Assembly: GCF_051014445.1 (NCBI RefSeq)
Contig: NW_027488377.1
Coordinates: forward strand, 4,712,001-4,776,000
Source: Colletes latitarsis
Lineage: Eukaryota; Arthropoda; Insecta; Hymenoptera; Colletidae
Direction: 5' to 3'
DNA length: 64,000 nucleotides
A program made the translations under genes and the position numbers. This document shows positions 11,201-24,075 of this stretch, one piece after another. A model generated the notes under the pieces. It made no database searches and was not told the origin of the DNA. It worked only from the letters and a program-made list of their open reading frames with translations. Numbering within the stretch: the stretch's first letter is position 1; each line of letters begins with the position of its first letter.

Positions 11201-13867
11201 AAGCCCAGGATCTGGCCAACAAGTATGAGAAAAATGCGAAAGTTCGAGCCAGATGAGGGCAAATACCAGTCCTAACCCAGACAAAACCGGCGTTATCCCC
11301 TAAAATATTAACCGCAACCAGGTTTATTGGACTGTTTCGGCGTGGTAACACATTACTACGAGATCCAAACCTGAAAAATCCCAGGATCGGGCCAACAAGG
11401 ATGCGAGAAACGCGAAAGTACGAGCCACATGAGGGAAAATCCCAGACCCAACCGAGACATAACCAGCGTTATCCTCTAAAATACTGATCGGAACCAGCTT
11501 CTATTGACTGTTTCAGTGTGGTACCACATTACTACGTGATCCAAATCAGAAAAAGCCCAGGATCTGGCCAACAAGTATGCGAAAAATGCGAATGTATGAG
11601 CCAGATGATTGCAAATACCAGAACTAACCCAGACATAACCAGCGTTATCCTCTAAAATACTGATCGGAACCAGCTTCTATTGACTGTTTCAGTGTGGTAC
11701 CACATTACTACGTGATCCACACCCGAAAAAGGCCAGGATCTGGCCAACAAGTATGCGAATAACGTGAAAGTACGAGCCAGATGAGGGCAAATCCCAGACT
11801 TAACCGAGACATAACCGGCGTTATCCTCTAAAATATTAATCGCAACCAGGTTTATTGGACTGTTTCGGTGTGGTAGCGCATTACTGCGTGATCCAAACCA
11901 GACAAAGCCCAGGATCTGGCCAACAAGTATCAGAAAAATGCGAAAGTTCGAGCCAGATGAGGGCAAATCCCAGACCTAACCGAGACATAACCGGCGTTAT
12001 CCTCTAAAATATTAATTGCAACCAGGTTTAGTTAACTGTTTCAGTGTGGTACCACATTACTACGTGATCCAAGTCAGAAAAAGCCCAGGATCTGGCCAAC
12101 AAGTATGCGAAAAACGCGAATGTATGAGCCGGATGTTTGCAAATACCAGAACTAACCCAGACATAACCAGCGTTATCCTCTAAAATACTGATCGGAACCA
12201 GCTTCTATTGACTGTTTCAGTGTGGTACCACATTACTACGTGATCCACACCCGAAAAAGGCCAGGATCTGGCCAACAAGTATGCGAAAAACGTGAAAGTA
12301 CGAGCCAGATGAGGACAAATCCCAGACCTAACCGAGACGTAACCGGCGTTATCCCCTAAAATATTAATCGCAACCAGGTATAATTGACTGTTTCGGTGTG
12401 GTACCACATGACTACGTGATCCAAATCAGAAAAAGCCCAGGATCTGGCCAACAAGTATGCGAAAAATGCGAAAGTACGAGCCAGATGAGGGCAAATCCCA
12501 GACCTAACCGAGACATAACCGGCGTTATCCTCTAAAATATTAATCGCAACCAGGTTTATTTGACTGTTTCGGTGTGGTAACGCATTACTGCGTGATCCAA
12601 ACCAGACAAAGCCCAGGATCTGGCCAACAAGTATCAGAAAAATGCGAAAGTTCGAGCCAGATGAGGGCAAATCCCAGACCTAACCGAGACAAAACCGGCG
12701 TTATCCTCTAAAATATTAATCGCAACCAGGTATAATTGACTGTTTCGGTGTGGTAACACATTACTACGAGATCCAAACCAGAAAAATCCCAGGATCGGGC
12801 CGACAAGGATGCGAGAAACGCGAAAGTACGAGCCACATGAGGGAAAATCCCAGACCCAACCGAGACATAACCGGCGTTATCCTCTAACATATTAATCGCA
12901 ACCAGGTTTATTTGACTGTTTCGGTGTGGTACCACATTACTACGTGGTCCAAGCTAGAAAAAGGCCAGGATCTGGCCAACAAGAATGCGAGAAATGCGAA
13001 AGTACGCGCCAGATGAGGGCAAATATCAGACCTAACCGAGACATTACCGGCGTTATCCACTAAAATATTAATCGCAACCAGGTTCAATTGACTGTTTCGG
13101 TGTGGAACCACATTACTACGGGATCCAAACCAGAAAAAACCCAGGATCTGTTCAACAACTATGAGAAAAACGCGAAAGTACGAGCCAGATGGGCGCAAAT
13201 CCCAGACCTAACCGAGACATAACCAGCGTTATCCTCTAAAATATTAGTCGCAACCAGGTTTAATTGACTGTTTCGGTGTGGTACCGCATTACTACGTGAT
13301 CCAAACAAGAAAGAGGCCAGGATCTGGCCAACAAGAATGCGAAAAAAGCGAAAGTACGAGCCAGATATGGGCAAATCCCAGACCTACCCGAGACATAACC
13401 GGCGTTTTCCTCTAAAATATTAATCGCAACCAGGTTTAATTAACTGTTTCAGTGTGGTATCACATTAATACGTGATCCAAACCAGAAAGAGGCCAGGATC
13501 TGGCCAACAAGCATGCGAAAAATGCGAAAGTATGAGCCAGATGATTGCAAATACCAGAACTAACCCAGACATAACCGGCGTTATCCCCTAAAATATTAAT
13601 CGCAACCAGGTTTAATTGACTGTTTCGGTGTGGAACCACATTACTACGGGATCCAAACCAGAGAAAACCCAGGATCTGGCCAACAGGTATGCGAAAAATG
13701 CGATAGTATGAGCCAGATGATTGCAAATACTAGCACTAACCCAGACATAACCAGCGTTATCCTCTAAAATACGAATCGGAACATGCTTTTAATGACTGTT
13801 TCAGTGTGGTAACACACTACTACGTGATCCAAACCAGAAACATCCCAGGATCGGGCCAACAAGAATG

Positions 13868-15156
13868 CGAAAAATGCGAAAGTACGAACCAGATGAGGGA
13901 AAATCCCAGACCTAACCGAGACGTAACCGGCGTTATCCCCTAAAATATTAATCGCAACCAGGTTTAATTGACTGTTTCAGTGTGGTAACACATTACTACG
14001 TGATCCAAACCAGAGAAAACCCAGGTATCTGGCCAACAGGTATGCGAAAAATGCGAAAGTATGAACCAGATGATTGCAAATACTAGCACTAACCCAGACA
14101 TAACCGGCGTTATCCTCTAAAATATTAATCGCAACCGGGTTTAATTGACTGTTTCCGTGTGGAACCACATTACTACGGGATCCAAACCAGAAAAAACCCA
14201 GGATCTGGCCAACAACTATGAGAAAAACGCGAAAGTATGAGCCAGATGATTGCAAATACCAGAACTATCCCAGGCATAACCAGCGTTATCCGCTAAAATA
14301 TTATTCGCAACCAGGTTTAATTGACTGTTTCGGTGTGGTACCACATTACTACGTGGTCCAAGCCAGAAAAAGGCCAGGATCTGGCCAACAAGAATGCGAA
14401 AAATGCGAAAGTACGCGCCAGATGAGGGCAAATACCAGACCTAACCGAGACATTACCGGCATTATCCTCTAAAATATTAATCGCAACCAGATTTAATTGA
14501 CTGTTTCGGTGTGGTACCGCATTACTGCGTGATCCAAACCAGAAAAAGGCCAGGATCTGACCAACAAGTATGCGAAAAATGCGAAAGTACGAACCAGATG
14601 AGGGAAAATCCCAGACCTAACCGAGACGTAACCGGCGTTATCCCCTAAAATATTAATCGCAACCAGGTTTAATTGACTGTTTCAGTGTGGTAACACATTA
14701 CTACGTGATCCAAACCAGAGAAAACCCAGGTATCTGGCCAACAGGTATGCGAAAAATGCGAATGTATGAGCCAGATGATTGCAAATACTAGCACTAACCC
14801 AGACATAACCGGCGTTATCCTCTAAAATATTAATCGCAACCGGGTTTAATTGACTCTTTCCGTGTGGAACCACATTACTACGGGATCCAAACCAGAAAAA
14901 ACCCAGGATCTGGCAAACAACTATGAGAAAAACGCGAAAGTATGAGCCAGATGATTGCAAATACCAGAACTATCCCAGGCATAACCAGCGTTATCCGCTA
15001 AAATATTATTCGCAACCAGGTTTAATTGACTGTTTCGGTGTGGTACCACATTGCTACGTGGTCCAAGCCAGAAAAAGGCCAGGATCTGGCCAACAAGAAT
15101 GCGAAAAATGCGAAAGTACGCGCCAGATGAGGGCAAATACCAGACCTAACCGAGAC
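13868..15156 (+). repeat. Tandem 4-monomer duplication (705-bp period) in L copy 2
   Basis: This is the counterpart of 2953-4241, shifted by 10,915 bp. The 705-bp offset and the shared CAGGTATCTGG insertion are preserved in both members. It shows that a small tandem duplication was fixed inside the larger unit before that unit was copied. Confidence 0.8.
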
Positions 15157-17039
15157 ATAACCGGCGTTATCCTCCAAAATATTAATTGCAACCAGGTTTA
15201 ATTAACTGTTTCAGTGTGGTACCACATTCCTACCTGATCCATATCAGAAAAAGCCGAGGATCTGGCCAACAAGTATGCGAAAAATGCGAAAGTACGAGCC
15301 AGATGAGGGCAAATCCCAGACCTAACCGAGACATAACCGGCGTTATCCTCCAAAATATTAATTGCAACCAGGTTTAATTAACTGTTTCAGTGTGGTACCA
15401 CATTCCTACCTGATCCAAATCAGAAAAAGCCGAGGATCAGGCCAACAAGTATGCGAAAAATGCGAAAGTACGAGCCAGATGAGGGCAAATCCCAGACCTA
15501 ACCGAGACATAACCGGCGTTATCCTCTAAAATATTAATCGCAACCAGGTTTATTTGACTGTTTCGGTGTGGTAACGCATTACTGCGTGATCCAAACCAGA
15601 TAAAGCCCAGGATCAGACCAACAAGTATCAGAAAAATGCGAAAGTTCGAGCCAGATGAGGGCAAATCCCAGACCTAACCGAGACATAACCGGCGTTATCC
15701 TCTAAAATATTAATCGCAACCAGGTATAATTGACTGTTTCGGTGTGGTAACGCATTACTACGAGATCCAAACCAGAAAAATCCCAGGATCGGGCCATGAA
15801 GGATGCGAGAAACGCGAAAGTACGAGCCACATGAGGGAAAATCCCAGACCCAACCGAGACATAACCGGCGTTATCCTCTAAGATATTAATCGCAACCAGA
15901 TTTAATTGACTGTTTCGGTGTGGTACCGCATTACTACGTGATCCAAACCAGAAAAAGGCCAGGATCTGGCCAACAAGGATGAGAAAAATGCGAAAGTATG
16001 AGCAAGATGATTGCAAATACCAGAACTACCCCTGACATAACCAGCGTTATCCTCTAAAATACGAATCGGAACATGCTTTTAATGACTGTTTCAGTGTGGT
16101 AACACATTACTACGTGATCCAAACCAGAAACATCCCAGGATCGGGTCAACAAGAATGCGAAAAATGCGAAAGTACGAACCAGATGAGGGAAAATCCCAGG
16201 CCTAACCGAGACGTAACCGGCGTTATCCCCTAAAATATTAATCGCAACCAGGTTTATTTGACTGTTTCAGTGTGGTAACACATTACTACGTGATCCAAAC
16301 CAGAGAAAACCCAGGATCTGGCCAACAGGTATGCGAAAAATGCGAAAGTATGAGCCAGATGATTGCAAATACTAGCACTAACCCAGCCATAGTCGGCGTT
16401 ATCCTCTAAAATATTAATCGCAACCGGGTTTAATTGACTGTTTCCGTGTGGAACCACATTACTACGGGATCCAAACCAGAAAAAACCCAGGATCAGGCCA
16501 ACAACTATGCGAAAATCGCGAAAGTATGAGCCAGATGATTGCAAATACCGGAACTATCTCAGGCATAACCAGCGTTATCTTCTAAAATATTATTCGCAAC
16601 CAGGTTTAATGGACTGTTTCGGTGTGGTACCACATTACTACGTGGTCCAAGCCAGAAAAAGGCCAGGATCTGGCCAACAAGAATGCGAAAAATGCGAAAG
16701 TACGCGCCAGATGAGGGCAAATACCAGACCTAACCGAGACATTACCGGCATTATCCTCTAAAATATTAATCGCAACCAGATTTAATTGACTGTTTCGGTG
16801 TGGTACCGCATTACTACGTGATCCAAACCAGAAAAAGGCCAGGATCTGGCCAACAAGTATGCGAAAAATGCGAAAGTACGAGCCAGATGATTGCAAATAC
16901 TAGCACTAACCCAGACGTAACCGGCGTTATCCTCTAAAATATTAATCGCAACCGGGTTTAATTGACCGTTTCGTTGTGGAACCGCATTACTACGGGATCC
17001 AAACCAGAAAAAAACCCAGGATCTGGCCAACAACTATGA

Positions 17040-17065
17040 GAAAAAGCGAAAGAACGAGCCAGATG
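17040..17065 (+). other. Register-preserving deletion junction in L copy 2
   Basis: To the left of about 17052 the sequence follows 6137 and to the right it follows 8250. The switch lies inside the GCGAAAG motif, common to both parents, so the exact point cannot be resolved within that shared stretch. The monomer spanning the switch is a full-length chimera. Confidence 0.8.
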
Positions 17066-20000
17066 AGGGCAAATCCCAGACCTAACCGAGACATAACCGG
17101 CGTTATCCTCTAAAATATTAATCGCAACCAGGTTTATTTGACTGTTTCGGTGTGGTAACGCATTACTGCGTGATCCAAACCAGGTAAAGCCCAGGATCTG
17201 ACCAACAAGTATCAGAAAAATGCGAAAGTTCGAGCCAGATGTTGGCAAATCCCAGACCTAACCGAGACATAACCGGCGTTATCCTCTAAAATATTAATCG
17301 CAACCAGGTTTATTTGACTGTTTCGGTGTGGTAACGCATTACTGCGTGATCCAAACCAGATTAAGCCCAGGATCTGGCCAACAAGTATCAGAAAAATGCG
17401 AAAGTTCGAGCCAGATGAGGGCAAATCCCAGACTTAACCGAGACATAACCGGCGTTATCCTCTAAAATATTAATCGCAACCAGGTATAATTGACTGTTTC
17501 GGTGTGGTAACACATTACTACGAGATCCAAACCAGAAAAATCCCAGGATCGGGCCAACAAGGATGCGAGAAACGCGAAAGTACGAGCCACATGAGGGAAA
17601 ATCCCAGACCCAACCGAGACATAACCGGCGTTATCCTCTAAGATATTAATCGCAACCAGGTTTATTTGACTGTTTCGGTGTGGTACCACATTACTACGTG
17701 GTCCAAGCCAGAAAAAGGCCAGGATCTGGCTAACAAGAATGCGAGAAATGCGAAAGTACGCGCCAGATGAGGGCAAATATCAGACCTAACCGAGACATTA
17801 CCGGCGTTATCCACTAAAATATTAATCGCAACCAGGTTCAATTGACTGTTTCGGTGTGGAACCACATTACTACGGGATCCAAACCAGAAAAAACCCAGGA
17901 TCTGTTCAACAACTATGAGAAAAACGCGAAAGTACGAGCCAGATGGGGGCAAATCCCAGACCTAACCGAGACATAACCAGCGTTATCCTCTAAAATATTA
18001 ATCGCAACCAGGTTTAATTGACTGTTTCGGTGTGGTACCGCATTACTACGTGATCCAAACAAGAAAGAGGCCAGGATCTGGCCAACAAGAATGCGAAAAA
18101 AGCGAAAGTACGAGCCAGATGTGGGCAAATCCCAGACCTACCCGAGACATAACCGGCGTTATCCTCTAAAATATTAATCGCAACCAGGTTTAATTGACTG
18201 TTTCAGTGTGGTACCACATTACTACGTGATCCAAACCAGAAAGAGGCCAGGATCTGGCCAACAAGTATGCGAAAAATGCGAAAGTACGAGCCAGATGTGG
18301 GCAAATCCCAGACCTACCCGAGACATAACCGGCGTTATCCTCTAAAATATTAATCGCAACCAGGTTTAATTGACTGTTTCAGTGTGGTACCACATTACTA
18401 CGTGATCCAAACCAGAAAGAGGCCAGGATCTGGCCAACAAGTATGCGAAAAATGCGAAAGTATCAGCCAGATGATTGCAAATACCAGAACTATCCCAGGC
18501 ATAACCAGCGTTATCCGCTAAAATATTATTCGCAACCAGGTTTAATTGACTGTTTCGGTGTGGTACCACATTACTACGTGGTACAAGCCAGAAAAAGGCC
18601 AGGATCTGGCCAACAAGAATGCGAAAAATCCGAAAGTACGCGCCAGATGAGGGCAAATACCAGACCTAACCGAGACATTACCGGCATTATCCTCTAAAAT
18701 ATTAATCGGAACCAGATTTAATTGACTGTTTCGGTGTGGTACCGCATTACTACGTGATCCAAACCAGAAAAAGGCCAGGATCTGGCCAACAAGTATGCGA
18801 AAAATGCGAAAGTACGAGCCAGATGAGGGCAAATCCCAGACCTAACCGAGACATAACCGGCGTTATCCGCTAAAATATTAATCGCAACCAGGTTTAATTG
18901 ACTGTTTCGTTGTGGAACCGCATTACTACGGGATCCAAATCAGAAAAAGCCCAGGATCTGGCCAACAAGTATGAGAAAAATGCGAAAGTTCGAGCCAGAT
19001 GAGGGCAAATACCAGACCTAACCCAGACAAAACCGGCGTTATCCCCTAAAATATTAACCGCAACCAGGTATAATTGACTGTTCCGGTGTGGTACCGCATT
19101 GCTACGATGATCCAAACCAGAAAAAACCCAGGATCTGGCCAACAAGTATGCGAAAAATGCGAAAGTACGATCCAGATGAGGGCAAATCCCAGACCTAACC
19201 GAGACATAACCGGCGTTATCCTCTAAAATATTAATCGCAACCAGGTTTAATTGACTGTTTCGGTGTGGTACCGCATTACTACGTGATCCAAACCAGAAAA
19301 AGGCCATGATCTGGCCAACAAGTATGCGAAAAATGCGAAAGTATGAGCCAGATGATTGCAAATACCAGAACTAACCCAGACATAACCGGCGTTATCCCCT
19401 AAAATATTAATCGCAACCAGGTTTAATTGACTGTTTCGTTGTGGAACCACAATACTACGGGATCCAAACCAGAAAGAACCCAGGATCTGGCCAACAAGTA
19501 TGCGAAAAATGCGAAAGAACGATCCAGATGAGGGAAAATCCCAGACCTAACCGAGACAAAACCGGCGTTATCCTCCAAAATATTAATTGCAACCAGGTTT
19601 AATTAACTGTTTCAGTGTGGTACCACATTCCTACCTGATCCAAATCAGAAAAAGCCGAGGATCTGGCCAACAAGTATGCGAAAAATGCGAAAGTACGAGC
19701 CAGATGAGGGCAAATACCAGACCTAACCGAGACATTACCGGCATTATCCTCTAAAATATTAATCGCAACCAGATTTAATTGACTGTTTCGGTGTGGTACC
19801 GCATTACTACGTGATCCAAACCAGAAAAAGGCCAGGATCTGGCCAACAAGTATGCGAAAAATGCGAAAGTACGAGCCAGATGAGGGCAAATCCCAGACCT
19901 AACCGAGACATAACCGGCGTTATCCGCTAAAATATTAATCGCAACCAGGTTTAATTGACTGTTTCGTTGTGGAACCGCATTACTACGGGATCCAAATCAG

Positions 20001-20126
20001 AAAAAGCCCAGGATCTGGCCAACAAGTATGAGAAAAATGCGAAAGTTCGAGCCAGATGAGGGCAAATACCAGACCTAACCCAGACAAAACCGGCGTTATC
20101 CCCTAAAATATTAACCGCAACCAGGT

Positions 20127-22164
20127 ATAATTGACTGTTCCGGTGTGGTACCGCATTGCTACGATGATCCAAACCAGAAAAAACCCAGGATCTGGCCAAC
20201 AAGTATGCGAAAAATGCGAAAGTACGATCCAGATGAGGGCAAATCCCAGACCTAACCGAGACATAACCGGCGTTATCCTCTAAAATATTAATCGCAACCA
20301 GGTTTAATTGACTGTTTCGTTGTGGAACCACAATACTACGGGATCCAAACCAGAAAGAACCCAGGATCTGGCCAACAAGTATGCGAAAAATGCGAAAGAA
20401 CGATCCAGATGAGGGAAAATCCCAGACCTAACCGAGACAAAACCGGCGTTATCCTCCAAAATATTAATTGCAACCAGGTTTAATTAACTGTTTCAGTGTG
20501 GTACCACATTCCTACCTGATCCAAATCAGAAAAAGCCGAGGATCTGGCCAACAAGTATGCGAAAAATGCGAAAGTACGAGCGAGATGAGGGCAAATCCCA
20601 GACCTAACCGAGACATAACCGGCGTTATCCTCTAAAATATTAATCGCAACCGGGTTTATTTGACTGTTTCGGTGTGGTAACGCATTACTGCGTGATCCAA
20701 ACCAGATAAAGCCCAGGATCTGGCCAACAAGTATCAGAAAAATGCGAAAGTTCGAGCCAGATGAGGGCAAATCCCAGACCTAACCGAGACATAACCGGCG
20801 TTATCCTCTAAAATATTAATCGCAACCAGGTATAATTGACTGTTTCGGTGTGGTAACACATTACTACGAGATCCAAACCAGAAAAATCCCAGGATCGGGC
20901 CAACAAGGATGCGAGAAACGCGAAAGTACGAGCCACATGAGGGAAAATCCCAGACCCAACCGAGACATAACCGGCGTTATCCTCTAAGATATTAATCGCA
21001 ACCAGGTTTATTTGACTGTTTCGGTGTGGTACCACATTACTACGTGATCCAAACAAGAAAGAGGCCAGGATCTGGCCAACAAGAATGCGAAAAAAGCGAA
21101 AGTACGAGCCAGATGTGGGCAAATCCCAGACCTACCCGAGACATAACCGGCGTTATCCTCTAAAATATTAATCGCAACCAGGTTTAATTGACTGTTTCAG
21201 TGTGGTACCACATTACTACGTGATCCAAACCAGAAAGAGGCCAGGATCTGGCCAACAAGTATGCGAAATATGCGAAAGTATGAGCCAGATGATTGCAAAT
21301 ACCAGAACTAACCCAGACATAACCGGCGTTATCCCCTAAAATATTAATGGCAACCAGGTTTAATTGACTGTTTCGGTGTGGAACCACATTACTACGGGAT
21401 CCATACCAGAGAAAACCCAGGATCTGGCCAACAGGTATGCGAAAAATGCGATAGTATGAGCCAGATGATAGCAAATACTAGCACTAACCCAGACATAACC
21501 AGCGTTATCCTCTAAAATACGAATCGGAACATGCTTTTAATGACTGTTTCAGTGTGGTACCACATTACTACGTGATCCAAGCCAGAAAAAGCCCAGGATC
21601 GGGCCAACAAGAATGCGAAAAATGCGAAAGTACGAGCCAGATGAGGGAAAATCCCAGACCTAACCTCGACGTAACCGGCGTTATCCCCTAAAATATTAAT
21701 CGCAACCAGGTATAATTGACTGTTTCGGTGTGGTACCGCATTGCTACGATGATCCAAACCAGAAAGAGGCCAGGATCTCGCCAACAAGTATGCGAAAAAT
21801 GCGAAAGTATGAGCCTGATCATTGCAAATACCAGAACTAACCCAGACATAACCAGCGTTATCCTCTAAAATATTAATCGCAACCAGGTTTAATTGACTGT
21901 TTCGGTGTGGTACTGCATTACTACGTGATCCAGACCAGAAAAAGGCCAGGATCTGGCCAACAAGTATGCGCAAAATGCGAAAGTACGAGCCAGATGAGGG
22001 CAAATCCCAGACCAAACCGAGACATAACCGGTGTTATCCTGTAAAATATTAATCGCAACCAGGTTTAATTGACTGTTTCGGTGTGGAACCACATTACTAC
22101 GGGATCCAAACCAGATTAAACCCAGGATCTGGCCAACAGGTATGCGAAAAATGCGAAAGTATGA
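20127..22164 (+). repeat. Mosaic satellite segment after L copy 2
   Basis: After 20126 the monomer order departs from the start of the L unit. The first part repeats the pattern of the preceding six monomers. Bases about 21184-22164 correspond to about 44303-45283 in the R1 unit (offset 23,119) and again in R2, including the private variants GATCCATACCAG, CTCGCCAACAAG and GAGCCTGATCATTGC. The segment therefore links the left and right higher-order families. Confidence 0.7.
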
Positions 22165-24075
22165 GCCAGATGAGGGCAAATATCAGACCTAACCGAGACA
22201 TTACCGGCGTTATCCACTAAAATATTAATCGCAACCAGGTTTATTTGACTGTTTCGTTGTGGAACCGCATTACTACGGGATCCAAACCAGAAAATGGCCA
22301 GGATCTGGCCAACAAGTATGCGAAAAATGCGAAAGTACGATCCAGATGAGGGAAAATCCCAGACCTAACCGAGACATAACCGGCGTTATCCTCTAAAATA
22401 TTAATCGCAACCAGGTTTAATTGACTGTTTCGGTGTGGTACCGCATTACTACCTGATCCAAACCAGAAAAAGGCCATGATCTGGCCAACAAGTATGCGAA
22501 AAATGCGAAAGAATGAGCCAGATGATTGCAAATACCAGAACTGTGCCTGACATAACCAGCGTTATCCTCTAAAATACGAATCGGAACATGCTTTTAATGA
22601 CTGTTTCAGTGTGGTAACACATTACTACGAGATCCAAACCAGAAAAATCCCAGGATCGGGCCAACAAGAATGCGAGAAACGCGAAAGTACGAGCCACATG
22701 AGGGAAAATCCCAGACCTAACCCAGACATAACCGTCGTTATCCGCTAAAATATTAATCGCAACCAGGTTTAATTGACTGTTTCGTTGTGGAACCACAATA
22801 CTACGGGATCCAAACCAGAAAGAACCCAGGATCTGGCCAACAAGTATGCGAAAAATGCGAAAGAACGATCCAGATGAGGGCAAATCCCAGACCTAACCGA
22901 GACATAACCGGCGTTATCCTCCAAAATATTAATTGCAACCAGGTTTAATTAACTGTTTCAGTGTGGTACCACATTCCTACCTGATCCAAATCAGAAAAAG
23001 CCGAGGATCTGGCCAACAAGTATGCGAAAAATGCGAAAGAACGAGCCAGATGAGGGCAAATCCCAGACCTAACCGAGACATAACCGGCGTTATCCTCTAA
23101 AATATTAATCGCAACCAGGTTTATTTGACTGTTTCGGTGTGGTAACGCATTACTGCGTGATCCAAACCAGGTAAAGCCCAGGATCTGACCAACAAGTATC
23201 AGAAAAATGCGAAAGTTCGAGCCAGATGTTGGCAAATCCCAGACCTAACCGAGACATAACCGGCGTTATCCTCTAAAATATTAATCGCAACCAGGTTTAT
23301 TTGACTGTTTCGGTGTGGTAACGCATTACTGCGTGATCCAAACCAGATTAAGCCCAGGATCTGGCCAACAAGTATCAGAAAAATGCGAAAGTTCGAGCCA
23401 GATGAGGGCAAATCCCAGACTTAACCGAGACATAACCGGCGTTATCCTCTAAAATATTAATCGCAACCAGGAATAATTGACTGTTTCGGTGTGGTAACAC
23501 ATTACTACGAGATCCAAACCAGAAAAATCCCAGGATCGGGCCAACAAGGATGCGAGAAATGCGAAAGTACGAGCCACATGAGGGAAAATCCCAGACCCAA
23601 CCGAGACATAACCGGCGTTATCCTCTAAGATATTAATCGCAACCAGGTTTATTTGACTGTTTCGGTGTGGTACCACATTACTACGTGGTCCAAGCCAGAA
23701 AAAGGCCAGGATCTGGCCAACAAGAATGCGAGAAATGCGAAAGTACGCGCCAGATGAGGGCAAATATCAGACCTAACCGAGACATTACCGGCGTTATCCA
23801 CTAAAATATTAATCGCAACCAGGTTCAATTGACTGTTTCGGTGTGGAACCACATTACTACGGGATCCAAACCAGAAAAAACCCAGGATCTGTTCAACAAC
23901 TATGAGAAAAACGCGAAAGTACGAGCCAGATGGGGGCAAATCCCAGACCTAACCGAGACATAACCGGCGTTATCCTCTAAAATATTAATCGCAACCAGGT
24001 TTAATTGACTGTTTCGGTGTGGTACCGCATTACTACGTGATCCAAACAAGAAAGAGGCCAGGATCTGGCCAACAA
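22165..24075 (+). repeat. Partial third copy of the L unit
   Basis: About 1.9 kb match bases 7375-9285 at an offset of 14,790. The match spans base 8249, the right edge of the block missing from L copy 2, so its source was an undeleted unit. On the right it ends near 24075, where the AAGAATGCG of the L unit gives way to AAGTATGCG. Private changes such as CAGGAATAATTG near 23468 show it has since diverged slightly. Confidence 0.75.

Larger units (their letters stand above)
415..11329 (+). repeat. Higher-order repeat L, copy 1 (10,915 bp, about 62 monomers)
   Basis: From base 415 the order of variant monomers is repeated 10,915 bp downstream, from 11330. Distinctive variants recur at that distance: the GATCGGAACCAGCTTC monomers near 740-790, the paired monomers at 2953-4241, and the near-identical pair at 4227-4578. 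The period is 62 x 176 plus 3, the excess being consistent with single-base insertions such as CAGGTATCTGG near 3110 and 3815 and TACGATGATCC near 10303. Copies 1 and 2 differ at scattered sites (for example GTGTTATC at about 1431 against GCGTTATC in copy 2, and ACCACATTAA near 2543 against ATCACATTAA), so they are not freshly made. The copy contains bases 6138-8249, which copy 2 lacks. Confidence 0.85.
11330..20126 (+). repeat. Higher-order repeat L, copy 2 (about 8.8 kb, 12 monomers shorter)
   Basis: Bases 11330-17052 match 415-6137 at a constant offset of 10,915. From 17053 the match resumes with 8250 onward at an offset of 8,803, running to about 11323/20126. The offset change is 2,112 bp, exactly twelve 176-bp monomers, and the join keeps the monomer register. 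Downstream of 20126 the sequence no longer follows the start of the unit but repeats a local pattern from six monomers earlier (offset 1,057 from about 19061), so this copy does not run cleanly into a third full unit. Confidence 0.85.
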
